A stretch of DNA of 64,000 bases. It comes from Georgenia muralis (GTDB lineage Bacteria > Actinomycetota > Actinomycetes > Actinomycetales > Actinomycetaceae). Made by a program: the position numbers and the translations under genes. This document shows, in pieces, positions 23,837-32,292 of this stretch. Within the stretch, counting starts at the first letter, position 1, and each line of letters opens with the position of its first letter. A model generated the notes under the pieces. It made no database searches. It saw only the letters and a list, made by a program, of their open reading frames with translations, and was not told the origin of the DNA. The stretch spans positions 1 through 64,000 of the forward strand of contig NZ_RKRA01000001.1 in NCBI RefSeq assembly GCF_003814705.1, written 5' to 3'.

Positions 23837-26800
23837 CTACTGCTGCTGGCCCTCGGGCGTCGAGGACGGCGGCGTGACGACGCCACTCGCGACGACCCGT
23901 CGGCTGCGTCGCGCCCGCCGAGGTGCGGGGGCGGAAGGCGTCTCATCCGCTGCCACATCGCCGGGCGACGCCGGCGTGACCGCTGCGGCCGGGGCCGGTG
24001 CACCGATGACGCCGGTGGACTCGACGGCCGGCTCGGCGGCCTCCGCCGGCTCGGCGACCGAGGCCGTGGTGACGTCGGCCGCAGAGACCTCGGCGACAGC
24101 ACTCTGCTCCGACCGGGCCCCGTCCACCTCGGACGGCGCGCCCGCGGACGCCCGCAGTGCGCCGAGCTCCTCGCCGATGGCGCGTGCGGTCAGCTCGGTC
24201 TCCTTGCCCGTCGAGCCCGTCCCGGAGCTGTCGGACTCCGACCTGGGGTGCTCAGTGTCGTGCTCGTGGTCGTGCTCGTGCGCGCTGGCGGCGGCCGCCG
24301 CGATCGTCGCGAGCGTGGCCTTGACGGCCTCGCGCGCAGCGACGGCGGCCGGGTCCTCCGCCTGTTCCTTCGGCTCGGGTGCGGCCTCGGGCTGGGAGCC
24401 ACCACTGCCCTTGCGGCCCCCACGACGACGTGCGCTCGGGGGCGCCTCCTCCACGGCGGTGCCGTTGGCGCTGCGCTCGACCGGGGCGTCGTGGACGACG
24501 AACCCTCGGCCGTTGCAGACCTCGCAGGGGGTGGAGAAGGCCTCGACGAGGCCCTGGCCCACGCGCTTGCGGGTCATCTGGACCAGGCCGAGCGAGGTCA
24601 CCTCGGCGACCTGGTGACGGGTCCGGTCCCGGCCCAGGCACTCCAGGAGCCGGCGCATGACCAGGTCGCGGTTGGACTCGAGGACCATGTCGATGAAGTC
24701 GATGACGATGATCCCGCCGATGTCACGCAGGCGGAGCTGGCGGACGATCTCCTCGGCGGCCTCGAGGTTGTTACGGGTGACCGTCTCCTCGAGCGTGCCC
24801 CCGGAGCCGGTGAACTTGCCCGTGTTGACGTCGACGACGGTCATGGCCTCGGTGCGGTCGATGACGAGCGAGCCGCCGGAGGGCAGCCAGACCTTGCGGT
24901 CCATCGCCTTGGCCAGCTGCTCGTCGACGCGGTGCTCGGCGAAGACGTCGCGCTCGCTCGTCCAGTGGTGCATGCGGTGGGCGAGGTCCGGCGAGAGGTC
25001 GCGGACGTACCCCGAGATCGTCTCCCAGGCCCCGCCACCCGAGACGACGAGAGACTCGAAGTCCTCGTTGAAGACGTCGCGGACCACCCGCACGGCGAGC
25101 TCGGGCTCGCCCTTGAGCAGCAGCGGCGCGGCCTTGGCGTTCTTGGCCTTGGACTCGATGTCGGCCCACTGCTTGGTGAGGCGCTCGACGTCGGCGCGCA
25201 GCTGCTCCTCCGAGGCACCCTCGGCCGCCGTGCGCACGATGACCCCGGCCCCCTCGGGGACGATCTCCTTGAGGAGCTTCTTCAGCCGCGCCCGCTCGTT
25301 CTCCGGGAGCTTGCGGGAGATCCCCGTCATGGCCCCGGACGGCACGAGCACGAGGTGCCGCCCCGCGAGGGTGATCTGCGAGGTCAGACGCGCGCCCTTG
25401 TGCCCGATCGGGTCCTTGGTGACCTGGACGAGCACGGTGTCGCCGGACTTCAGCGCCTGCTCGATGCGGCGGGGCTGGCCCTCCATCCCGGCGGCGTCCC
25501 AGTTGACCTCGCCGGCGTAGAGGACGGCGTTGCGGCCCTTGCCGAGGTCGACGAAGGCGGCCTCCATCGACGGCAGCACGTTCTGCACGCGGCCGAGGTA
25601 GACGTTGCCCACCATCGAGGTCTGCGTGTGACGGGCGACGTAGTGCTCGACGAGGATGCCGTCCTCGAGCACGGCGATCTGGTTGAGACCGTCCTTCTCC
25701 CGGACGATCATCTTGCGGTCGACCGCCTCGCGGCGGGCGAGGAACTCGGCCTCGCTCAGCGTGGGTCGGCGACGCCCGGCCTCACGGCCCTCCCGGCGAC
25801 GCTGACGCTTGGCCTCCAGACGCGTCGAGCCCTTGAGCGCGGTGACCTCGTCCCGGGCGGGACGGGGCTCCTCGGCCTCCCCGGACCGGCCCGAACGGCG
25901 GCGCCGGCGACGGCGACGCGAGCTCGAGCCGCCCTCCTCGCCCTCGTCCTCACCGGACTCGGGCTCCTCCTCGGGCTCGTCCTCGGTGGGCGGCTCCTCG
26001 TCGTCCTCGCCACCGCTCTCGCCCTGGCCGCCGCGGTTACGACGTCCACGTCCGCCACGGCGACGACGACGGCGACCGCCGCGCTCCTCGTCGCCGGAGT
26101 CCTCGGCGCCCTCCTCGGGCTCCTCGGTGGCGCCACCGGTCTCCTCCGGCAGCTCGTCCTCGGCGGTCGGCTGCTCCGTCACCGGCTGCTCGGCCGGCTT
26201 GCGACGGCCTCCGCGACGACGGCCACGCGGCTCCTCGGCGGCCGGCTCCGACTCGGTGGTCGCGGCCTCGGCGGTCGCGGTCTCGGACTGGGTCCGCTCG
26301 GCGCGCTCGGTGGCCGGGACCGGTGCACCCGCGGGGGCGGAGGCCCGGCGGCGCGGGCGGGCGCGGCTGGTGTCGGGCGCCTGGAACAGCAGGGCGGCCG
26401 CGGGCAGTCGCGGCCCCTCGGCCGGCTCCGCGCCGGAGTCGCTGACCTCAGCAGCGTTCTGGGTCTCGTCGGCGAGGGCGAGCTCGTCGTCCTCGTCCTC
26501 GTCCGTCTCCTCCGTCGGCGGCTCGTCGGCGGGAGCGGCGGGACCGCCGAGCCCCAGCTCGGCGAGGACGTCGATCTTCTGCTCCGGCGAGCGGGCGGGC
26601 GCGGTGGCCCGGCGGCTGCGACGGGCCGGGCGCTTGCCGGTCCCGGCCGCGCCGTCCTCGGCCACGTCGGTCCCGGACACGCCGGTCTCGGACACGCCGG
26701 TCTCGGCAGCGCCGCTCCCGGTGGCGGTCCCCACGGGCGCTGCGTCGGCGCTGCGGACCTCGGCGGACGGCGCAGACCCGGTCTCCGCGGTCTCAGCGGC

Positions 26801-27457
26801 CGGCGAGGTCTGTCCCCCGGCGATCGTCTCGCTCGGGGCGTCGGTGGCCGCGTCGGTGGACGCCGCCTTCTTGATGGTGCGGCGGGCGCGGGTCTTCTTC
26901 GGTGCCGGCTCGGCCTCGGACCGGTCGGCCGTCTCGGCGGGGACCGGTGCCTCGCCCGCGGGGACAGGTGCGTCCCCGGCAAGGACAGGTGCGTCCCCGG
27001 CAAGGACAGGTGCGTCCCCGGCGAGGACAGGTGCGTCGCCGGCGGGAGGAACGGCCTCGGCGGTCTTGCGGGTGGACGCGCGGCGGGTGCGGGGCTTCTT
27101 CGGCGCCTCGCCCTCCGCGGCCGGGGCCACGGTGGAGCCGGCGTCCGCGGCGGGAGCGTCCGCGGCGGGAGCCTCGGCAGGTGCCTGCCCGGCCGGCCCG
27201 GCGTCGCCACCCTCCGTGGTGGCCGGCGGGGTCTTGGCGCGGCTGCGCCGGGCGGGTGCCTTCTTCGCCGCGGGGGCCGCGGCGGCCTCGTCGGGTGCAC
27301 CCGCCTCGGGGGTGGCCCCCTCCGCCGTCGTCGCTGCGCCGGCGGGGGCGGTGGCGCGGCGGGACCGGGTGCGTCGCTTGGGGGCCTCGGTGGCCTCGGC
27401 GCCGGTGGCCTCGGCGGTGGTGGTCTCGGCCGGGGTGGTGCTGTCGTTGTCGCTCAT
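23837..27457 (-). CDS. rne: Ribonuclease E/G family protein
   Basis: Endoribonuclease of 1206 residues for rRNA and mRNA processing. The catalytic core is central: S1 domain from about 605 ('TSMVGNVYLGRVQNVLPSME'), RNase H/5'-sensor region, DNase I-like domain with metal Asp in 'VVDVNTGKFTG' (about 872) and 'IIVIDFIDM' (about 915), and the zinc-link-like 'CEVCNGRGF' near 975. About 600 N-terminal residues are Ala/Glu/Pro/Arg-rich and disordered, including a short tandem repeat 'PVLAGDA' (about 137-165) and Arg-rich blocks that may bind RNA; the C-terminal tail is also disordered. The ATG at 27457 has GGAGAGG upstream. Usually followed directly by rplU; here the two are separated by about 7 kb. 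Confidence 0.95.
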   Translation of the reverse strand: MSDNDSTTPAETTTAEATGAEATEAPKRRTRSRRATAPAGAATTAEGATPEAGAPDEAAAAPAAKKAPARRSRAKTPPATTEGGDAGPAGQAPAEAPAADAPAADAGSTVAPAAEGEAPKKPRTRRASTRKTAEAVPPAGDAPVLAGDAPVLAGDAPVLAGDAPVPAGEAPVPAETADRSEAEPAPKKTRARRTIKKAASTDAATDAPSETIAGGQTSPAAETAETGSAPSAEVRSADAAPVGTATGSGAAETGVSETGVSGTDVAEDGAAGTGKRPARRSRRATAPARSPEQKIDVLAELGLGGPAAPADEPPTEETDEDEDDELALADETQNAAEVSDSGAEPAEGPRLPAAALLFQAPDTSRARPRRRASAPAGAPVPATERAERTQSETATAEAATTESEPAAEEPRGRRRGGRRKPAEQPVTEQPTAEDELPEETGGATEEPEEGAEDSGDEERGGRRRRRRGGRGRRNRGGQGESGGEDDEEPPTEDEPEEEPESGEDEGEEGGSSSRRRRRRRRSGRSGEAEEPRPARDEVTALKGSTRLEAKRQRRREGREAGRRRPTLSEAEFLARREAVDRKMIVREKDGLNQIAVLEDGILVEHYVARHTQTSMVGNVYLGRVQNVLPSMEAAFVDLGKGRNAVLYAGEVNWDAAGMEGQPRRIEQALKSGDTVLVQVTKDPIGHKGARLTSQITLAGRHLVLVPSGAMTGISRKLPENERARLKKLLKEIVPEGAGVIVRTAAEGASEEQLRADVERLTKQWADIESKAKNAKAAPLLLKGEPELAVRVVRDVFNEDFESLVVSGGGAWETISGYVRDLSPDLAHRMHHWTSERDVFAEHRVDEQLAKAMDRKVWLPSGGSLVIDRTEAMTVVDVNTGKFTGSGGTLEETVTRNNLEAAEEIVRQLRLRDIGGIIVIDFIDMVLESNRDLVMRRLLECLGRDRTRHQVAEVTSLGLVQMTRKRVGQGLVEAFSTPCEVCNGRGFVVHDAPVERSANGTAVEEAPPSARRRGGRKGSGGSQPEAAPEPKEQAEDPAAVAAREAVKATLATIAAAAASAHEHDHEHDTEHPRSESDSSGTGSTGKETELTARAIGEELGALRASAGAPSEVDGARSEQSAVAEVSAADVTTASVAEPAEAAEPAVESTGVIGAPAPAAAVTPASPGDVAADETPSAPAPRRARRSRRVVASGVVTPPSSTPEGQQQ
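26955..27050 (-). repeat. Tandem repeat in rne N-terminal region
   Basis: Near-identical 24-bp units (core GGGGACGCACCTGTCC on the minus strand) encode repeated GDAPVLA units, with a more diverged copy at each side. The length is a multiple of three, so expansion would be tolerated. Confidence 0.75.
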
Positions 27458-27839
27458 GGGGTGAGCCTCTCCACCCGGGACGCCGTCCACACCCTGCCGG
27501 CGCCCTCGGGCGTCAATCGTCCGCGGCGAGCCGTGGACGGAAGTCCTGGTGTACGTCGGGTGCGCATCCGGTGCGCGGCCCGCCGCCGACGAACGGGACG
27601 ACCCGCCTGCCGTCTCCGGCTCGGCGGTGCCTGCACCGGTGCCCCTGCTGCAGCGCACTCACCTGGTCTGGCGAGGCGGCGCGAGGTGGGCGCCCGGTAC
27701 GAGGCGGTCGCGACGTCGTCGGACCGGAGAACGGGGTGTGGATCTGCTCTCCGACCATCACGGAGTATCTCACAGGGCGGCCCCGTCCGGGCGGGACGCG
27801 CGCGGGGCGGACCGGGTGGTCCTGACGTCCCGTCATCTC

Positions 27840-27857
27840 CCGGGACCTTGGTCCCGG
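27840..27857. promoter_or_regulatory. DevR-box-like palindrome upstream of cydA
   Basis: Sequence CCGGGACCTTGGTCCCGG: perfect 8-bp arms around TT. Its inner core GGGAC-N4-GTCCC matches the core and spacing of the DevR/DosR binding box of mycobacteria (GGGAC-TWWA-GTCCC). With transcription from the TAGGTT -10 at 27878-27883 it would lie at about -50 to -33, the position of an activator overlapping the -35. A DevS-like kinase and a DevR-like regulator are encoded downstream. Confidence 0.6.
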
Positions 27858-27877
27858 TCGGTGGCAGGGCCCGATCG

Positions 27878-27883
27878 TAGGTT
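27878..27883 (+). promoter_or_regulatory. Putative cydA -10 (TAGGTT)
   Basis: Located 20 bp after the palindrome and about 83 bp before the cydA GTG. No -35 consensus is evident at the expected place, which is occupied by the palindrome, as expected of an activator-dependent promoter. Confidence 0.35.
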
Positions 27884-27965
27884 TGGACGTGGCAGAACTC
27901 GTGCTCGCACAGCCCGTCCCGGGCGCGGCGCGACCCCCTCCCCGCATCTGAGAAGGGCTTCGCAG

Positions 27966-29459
27966 GTGGAGACACTCGACCTGGCTCGGTGGCAGTTCGG
28001 CATCACGACCGTCTACCACTTCGTCCTCGTCCCGCTGACGATCGGCCTGGCGCCCCTGGTGGCCGGCATGCACACCGCGTGGGTGCGCACCGGCAAGGAG
28101 CACTGGCACCGCCTGACGAAGTTCTTCGGCAAGATCCTCCTCATCAACTTCGCCCTGGGCGTGGCCACGGGCATCGTGCAGGAGTTCCAGTTCGGGATGA
28201 ACTGGTCGGAGTACTCCCGCTTCGTCGGCGACATCTTCGGCGCCCCGCTCGCCGTGGAGGCGCTCGCGGCGTTCTTCCTCGAGTCGACGTTCCTCGGCCT
28301 GTGGATCTTCGGCGAGGGCAAGCTCCCCCGCTGGCTGCACAGCCTCTCCATCTGGATGGTGGCACTGGGCTCGACGATCTCCGCGTACTGGATCCTCGCG
28401 GCGAACTCGTGGATGCAGCACCCGGTCGGCGCGGTCTACAACCCCGAGACAGGCCGGGCCGAGCTCGACGGCGTCGGCGGCTTCCTCGAGGTGATGACGA
28501 ACAACACCCTCCTCGCCGCGTTCTCGCACACCATCACCTCGGCGTTCCTCGTCGGGGGCACGTTCGTCGCCGGCATCTGCGGCTGGTGGATCGTGCGCTC
28601 GGTGCGCGCCGGGCGGGAGAACGAGGCGCGCCAGGTGTGGCGCCGCGGGGCGTACGTCGGCCTCGTCACGATCGTCCTGGCCGGGATCGGCGTCGTCGGC
28701 ACCGGCGACATCCAGGGCAAGCTCATGTACGAGCAGCAGCCCATGAAGATGTCCGCCGCCGAGGCGCTGTGCGAGGGCACCGAGGGGGCCTCGTTCTCGC
28801 TGCTGACCATCGGCGACCTGTCCAACAGCTGCGAGAGCGCCCACGCCATCCTCGAGATCCCGGGCCTGACCTCCTTCCTCGGCACAGGCTCCTTCAGCGG
28901 CCCGGAGAGCTACCTCCCCGGCGTCAACGACATCCAGGCCGAGTACACCGAGCGCTACTCCGAGACTTTCGGCGAGGTCGACTACACCCCCAACCTCATG
29001 GTCACGTACTGGAGCTTCCGGCTCATGATCGGGCTGGCGGTCTTCTCCGCCGCCCTGGCGCTGGCCGGCCTGTGGCTCCTGCGCAAGGGCCGGGTCACCG
29101 ACAAGGTGTGGTTCTCCCGGCTGAGCCTGCTGGCCCTGCCCATGCCGTTCCTCGCGGCGTCCTTCGGCTGGATCTTCACCGAGATGGGCCGCCAGCCCTG
29201 GGTCGTCCACCCCAACCCCGCCAACCCGGTCGACCAGGTGTACCTCCTCACCCAGAACGGGGTCTCCACGGTCGTCTCGGCCGGCTCGGTCATCACCTCG
29301 CTGGTGGTCTTCACCCTGCTGTACGCGGCGCTCGGCGTGGTGTGGTTCATGCTCATCCGGCGCTACGTCCGCGAAGGGGTGCGCCCGCTGCCCGAGGACG
29401 TCACCGACGCGCCGCAGGGCACCGACGAGCCCGCGCCGACCTTGTCCTTCGCGTACTGA
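27966..29459 (+). CDS. cydA: Cytochrome bd oxidase subunit I
   Basis: Membrane quinol oxidase subunit (497 residues) carrying hemes b558, b595 and d; reduces O2 with high affinity without pumping protons. Seen: 'LARWQFGITTVYHFVLVPLT' with the heme b595 ligand His18, the 'FGKILLINFALGVATGIVQE' helix, 'FSHTITSAFLVGG' with the heme b558 His, the Q-loop region, and 'GWIFTEMGRQPWVV'. The Q-loop is of the short type. The GTG at 27966 (GAAGGG upstream) gives the expected N-terminus 'ETLDLARWQF'. First gene of cydABDC-kinase. Confidence 0.97.
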   Translation: METLDLARWQFGITTVYHFVLVPLTIGLAPLVAGMHTAWVRTGKEHWHRLTKFFGKILLINFALGVATGIVQEFQFGMNWSEYSRFVGDIFGAPLAVEALAAFFLESTFLGLWIFGEGKLPRWLHSLSIWMVALGSTISAYWILAANSWMQHPVGAVYNPETGRAELDGVGGFLEVMTNNTLLAAFSHTITSAFLVGGTFVAGICGWWIVRSVRAGRENEARQVWRRGAYVGLVTIVLAGIGVVGTGDIQGKLMYEQQPMKMSAAEALCEGTEGASFSLLTIGDLSNSCESAHAILEIPGLTSFLGTGSFSGPESYLPGVNDIQAEYTERYSETFGEVDYTPNLMVTYWSFRLMIGLAVFSAALALAGLWLLRKGRVTDKVWFSRLSLLALPMPFLAASFGWIFTEMGRQPWVVHPNPANPVDQVYLLTQNGVSTVVSAGSVITSLVVFTLLYAALGVVWFMLIRRYVREGVRPLPEDVTDAPQGTDEPAPTLSFAY

Positions 29460-29483
29460 CCGCCCCCGACCTGGAGACACGCC

Positions 29484-30548
29484 GTGGACCTCCCCCTCCT
29501 GTGGTTCCTGCTCATCGCGGTCCTGTGGACCGGCTACCTCGTCCTCGAGGGCTTCGACTTCGGCGTGGGCATGCTGCTGCGCCCGTTCGCCCGTGACGAG
29601 AACGAGCGCCGCGCCATGCTGCGCACCATCGGGCCCGTCTGGGACGGCAACGAGGTGTGGCTGCTCACCGCGGGCGGCGCCACCTTCGCCGCGTTCCCCG
29701 AGTGGTACGCCACGATGTTCTCCGGCTTCTACCTGCCGCTGCTGCTCATCCTCTTCGCGCTCATCATCCGCATCGTCGCGATCGAGTGGCGCGCCAAGAT
29801 CGACGACCCGCGCTGGCGCGGCCGCTGGGACTGGGCCCACACCGTCGGCGCCTGGATCCCCGCGGTCCTGTGGGGCGTGGCGTTCGCCAACCTCGTCCAG
29901 GGCATGGAGATCGAGGTGGTCGACGGCAACCACCAGCTCGTCGGCGGGTTCTTCTCGCTCATCACCCCGTTCACCCTCCTCGGCGGCGTCATGACCGCCA
30001 CGGTGTTCCTCACCCACGGCGCGGTCTTCCTCGCGCTGAAGACCGACGGCGAGATCCGCCACCGCGCCGGCGCCCTGGCCGCCCGGCTCTCGGTCCTGTC
30101 CCTCGTCGTCGCCGGGGTGTGGGCCGTGTGGGCGCAGCTGGCGTTCTCCGCCCACGCCCTCACCTGGGTCCCGCTGGTCGTGGCCGCCGTGGCGCTCGTC
30201 GGCGTCGTCGTGGCCGCCCGGGAGCGCCGCGAGGGCTGGGCGTTCGTCCTCAACGCCGTCGCGATCGTCGCGGCCGTGGTCCTCATCTTCGGGACCATGT
30301 ACCCCAACGTCATGCCCTCCTCGCTGGACCCGGCGTGGTCGCTGAGCATCGACCAGGCGGCCTCGACCGACGCCACCCTGACGGTGATGAGCATCGTCGC
30401 CCTGTTCTTCGTGCCGGTCGTCCTGGCCTACCAGGGCTGGACGTACTGGGTGTTCCGCAAGCGCATCGTCGCCGCCCCGGGCGGTGGCGACGACGGCCTC
30501 CACCCCACCGACGTCCGCGCGTTCGAGTCGACCACTGGGGCACACTGA
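29484..30548 (+). CDS. cydB: Cytochrome bd oxidase subunit II
   Basis: Heme-free partner of CydA, 354 residues with eight or nine transmembrane helices. Seen: the diagnostic start 'LWFLLIAVLWTGYLVLEGFD' followed by FGVGML, 'TIGPVWDGNEVWLLTAGGA', 'FPEWYATMFSGFYLPL'. GTG at 29484 is 24 bp after cydA, with TGGAGA upstream. Co-transcribed with cydA. Confidence 0.97.
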   Translation: MDLPLLWFLLIAVLWTGYLVLEGFDFGVGMLLRPFARDENERRAMLRTIGPVWDGNEVWLLTAGGATFAAFPEWYATMFSGFYLPLLLILFALIIRIVAIEWRAKIDDPRWRGRWDWAHTVGAWIPAVLWGVAFANLVQGMEIEVVDGNHQLVGGFFSLITPFTLLGGVMTATVFLTHGAVFLALKTDGEIRHRAGALAARLSVLSLVVAGVWAVWAQLAFSAHALTWVPLVVAAVALVGVVVAARERREGWAFVLNAVAIVAAVVLIFGTMYPNVMPSSLDPAWSLSIDQAASTDATLTVMSIVALFFVPVVLAYQGWTYWVFRKRIVAAPGGGDDGLHPTDVRAFESTTGAH

Positions 30549-30552
30549 GGCG

Positions 30553-32292
30553 GTGAAGCCGCTCGACCCACGCCTGCTCAGGCACGCCCGGGCGGCCCGC
30601 CGCTACATCGCCCTGACGGCGGTGACAGGGCTCGTCACCGCCGCGGCCGTGGTCGCCCAGGCCGTGCTCGTCGCCCGCGCGGTCTCCCCCGTCGTCGAGG
30701 GCCGTGCGGGCTGGGCGCAGGCCGCGCCGCTCGTGGCCGCCCTGGCCGGGGTGCTGGTGCTGCGCGCCGTCGTCCTGGTCGTCCAGGAGTCCCTCGCCCA
30801 CCGCGCCGCCCGTGACGTCGTCGCCGAGCTCCGCGAGCAGGTGCTCGCCCGGGCGGTGGCGCTCGGCCCGCGGTGGCTCGCCGACGGCAACGGCCCGCGG
30901 GTTGTCACCCTCGCCACGCGGGGGCTGGACGACCTCGAGCCCTACTTCGTGCGCTACCTCCCCCAGCTGCTGCTCGCCGCCACGGTCACCCCCGCCACGG
31001 TCCTGGTGATCCTCGGCCTGGACCTCACCTCGGCGCTCATCGTCGCCGCGACGATCCCCCTCATCCCGGTGTTCATGTGGCTCATCGGGGTGCTCACCCA
31101 GCGTTTCGCCGCGGAGCGGCTCGTCGCGATGCAGCGTCTGGGCGCCCAGCTCCTCGACCTCCTCGCCGGCCTGGCCACCCTCAAGGCCCTCGGCCGGGAG
31201 CGCGGACCCGCCGCGCGGGTGCGTGAGCTGGGGCAGGCCTACACCCGCACGACGATGGCCACGCTCAAGGTCGCCTTCCTCTCCGGCGCCGTGCTGGAGT
31301 TCCTCGCGTCGATCTCCGTGGCGCTCGTGGCGGTGACGATCGGCATGCGCATGGTCTACGGCGGGCTCGACCTCACCACCGGCCTGACCGTGCTCATGCT
31401 CGCGCCCGAGGTGTACCGCCCGCTGCGCGAGGTGGGATCGCACTTCCACGCCTCCGCGGACGGCGTCGCGGCCGCCGAGCAGGCCTTCGCCGTCCTCGAG
31501 GAGCGCCCGGCCACGCCCGGCACCGTGCCCGCACCCGACCTCCGCCGCACCGACATCGTCCTCGACGGCGTGAGCGTGGCGGCACCGGGCCGGGCGACGT
31601 GGGCGCCGTGGCGGCTGAGCGCGCGCCTGCACCCCGGTCGCGTGGTCGCCCTCGCCGGCCCCTCGGGCGCCGGCAAGACGACGGCCGCGCAGGTGGTCCT
31701 CGGTCTCCTTCGGCCGGAGGAGGGGTCGGTGCGCCTGGAGGACGTTCCTGCCGCCGGCCGGACCCGGCCGGCCGGCGCCGAGCCCGCCGACGCCGACGCC
31801 GGACCCGCCGGGCTCGACCTCGCCGACGTCGAGCCCGGCTCGTGGTTCGACCAGGTCACCTGGGTGCCGCAACGCCCGGTCATCGTGCCCGGGACCGTGC
31901 GGGCGAACGTCCTCGGTGACCGGCCGGTCGACGACGACGCCACGGCCGCCGCGCGCGCCACCGGCCTCGACACCGTCCTGGCCGAGCTCCCCCGCGGGTG
32001 GGAGACGCCCCTGGGCCACGGCGGGGTGGGGCTCTCCGTGGGCCAGCGTCAACGTCTCGCCCTGACCGCGGCCCTCCTCGGGAGCGCCCCGCTCGTCGTC
32101 CTCGACGAGCCGACCGCCCACCTCGACGCGGCCGCCGAGCAGCAGGTCCTGGACGCCGTGGCGGCCCTGCGCGACCAGGGCCGCACCGTCGTCGTCATCG
32201 CCCACCGGGCCGCCCTGCTCGACCTGGCCGACCACGTCGTCACGGTCGCCTCGGCCCCGGCCACCGCCGAGCCTGCCGAGGTGCGGTCATGA
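30553..32292 (+). CDS. cydD: Thiol reductant ABC exporter subunit CydD
   Basis: Half-transporter (579 residues) of the heterodimeric CydDC exporter of cysteine/glutathione-type reductants, needed for cytochrome bd assembly. Six-helix domain (1-300, 'DVVAELREQVLARAVALGPR', 'YLPQLLLAATVTPATVLVI') then nucleotide-binding domain: Walker A 'GPSGAGKTT', signature 'GLSVGQRQRLAL', Walker B 'LVVLDEPTAHLD'. GTG at 30553 lies 4 bp after the cydB stop. Order cydD before cydC as in other actinobacteria. Confidence 0.95.
   Translation: MKPLDPRLLRHARAARRYIALTAVTGLVTAAAVVAQAVLVARAVSPVVEGRAGWAQAAPLVAALAGVLVLRAVVLVVQESLAHRAARDVVAELREQVLARAVALGPRWLADGNGPRVVTLATRGLDDLEPYFVRYLPQLLLAATVTPATVLVILGLDLTSALIVAATIPLIPVFMWLIGVLTQRFAAERLVAMQRLGAQLLDLLAGLATLKALGRERGPAARVRELGQAYTRTTMATLKVAFLSGAVLEFLASISVALVAVTIGMRMVYGGLDLTTGLTVLMLAPEVYRPLREVGSHFHASADGVAAAEQAFAVLEERPATPGTVPAPDLRRTDIVLDGVSVAAPGRATWAPWRLSARLHPGRVVALAGPSGAGKTTAAQVVLGLLRPEEGSVRLEDVPAAGRTRPAGAEPADADAGPAGLDLADVEPGSWFDQVTWVPQRPVIVPGTVRANVLGDRPVDDDATAAARATGLDTVLAELPRGWETPLGHGGVGLSVGQRQRLALTAALLGSAPLVVLDEPTAHLDAAAEQQVLDAVAALRDQGRTVVVIAHRAALLDLADHVVTVASAPATAEPAEVRS

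Larger units (their letters stand above)
27458..27965. other. 508-bp divergent region between rne and cydA
   Basis: No gene supported; plus-strand frames entering cydA are open from 27549 but their translation is unlike CydA. Contents seen: the perfect palindrome at 27840-27857, a possible cydA -10 at 27878, a CTCCG/CGGAG inverted repeat near 27750-27766 and the putative rne leader. Unusually long for this compact genome, suggesting complex regulation of the cytochrome bd operon. Confidence 0.5.

Noticed and set aside
27513-30545. 1010-codon minus-strand frame opposite cydA and cydB
   Set aside because: Asp/Glu/Gly/Arg-rich shadow of two well-supported membrane protein genes.
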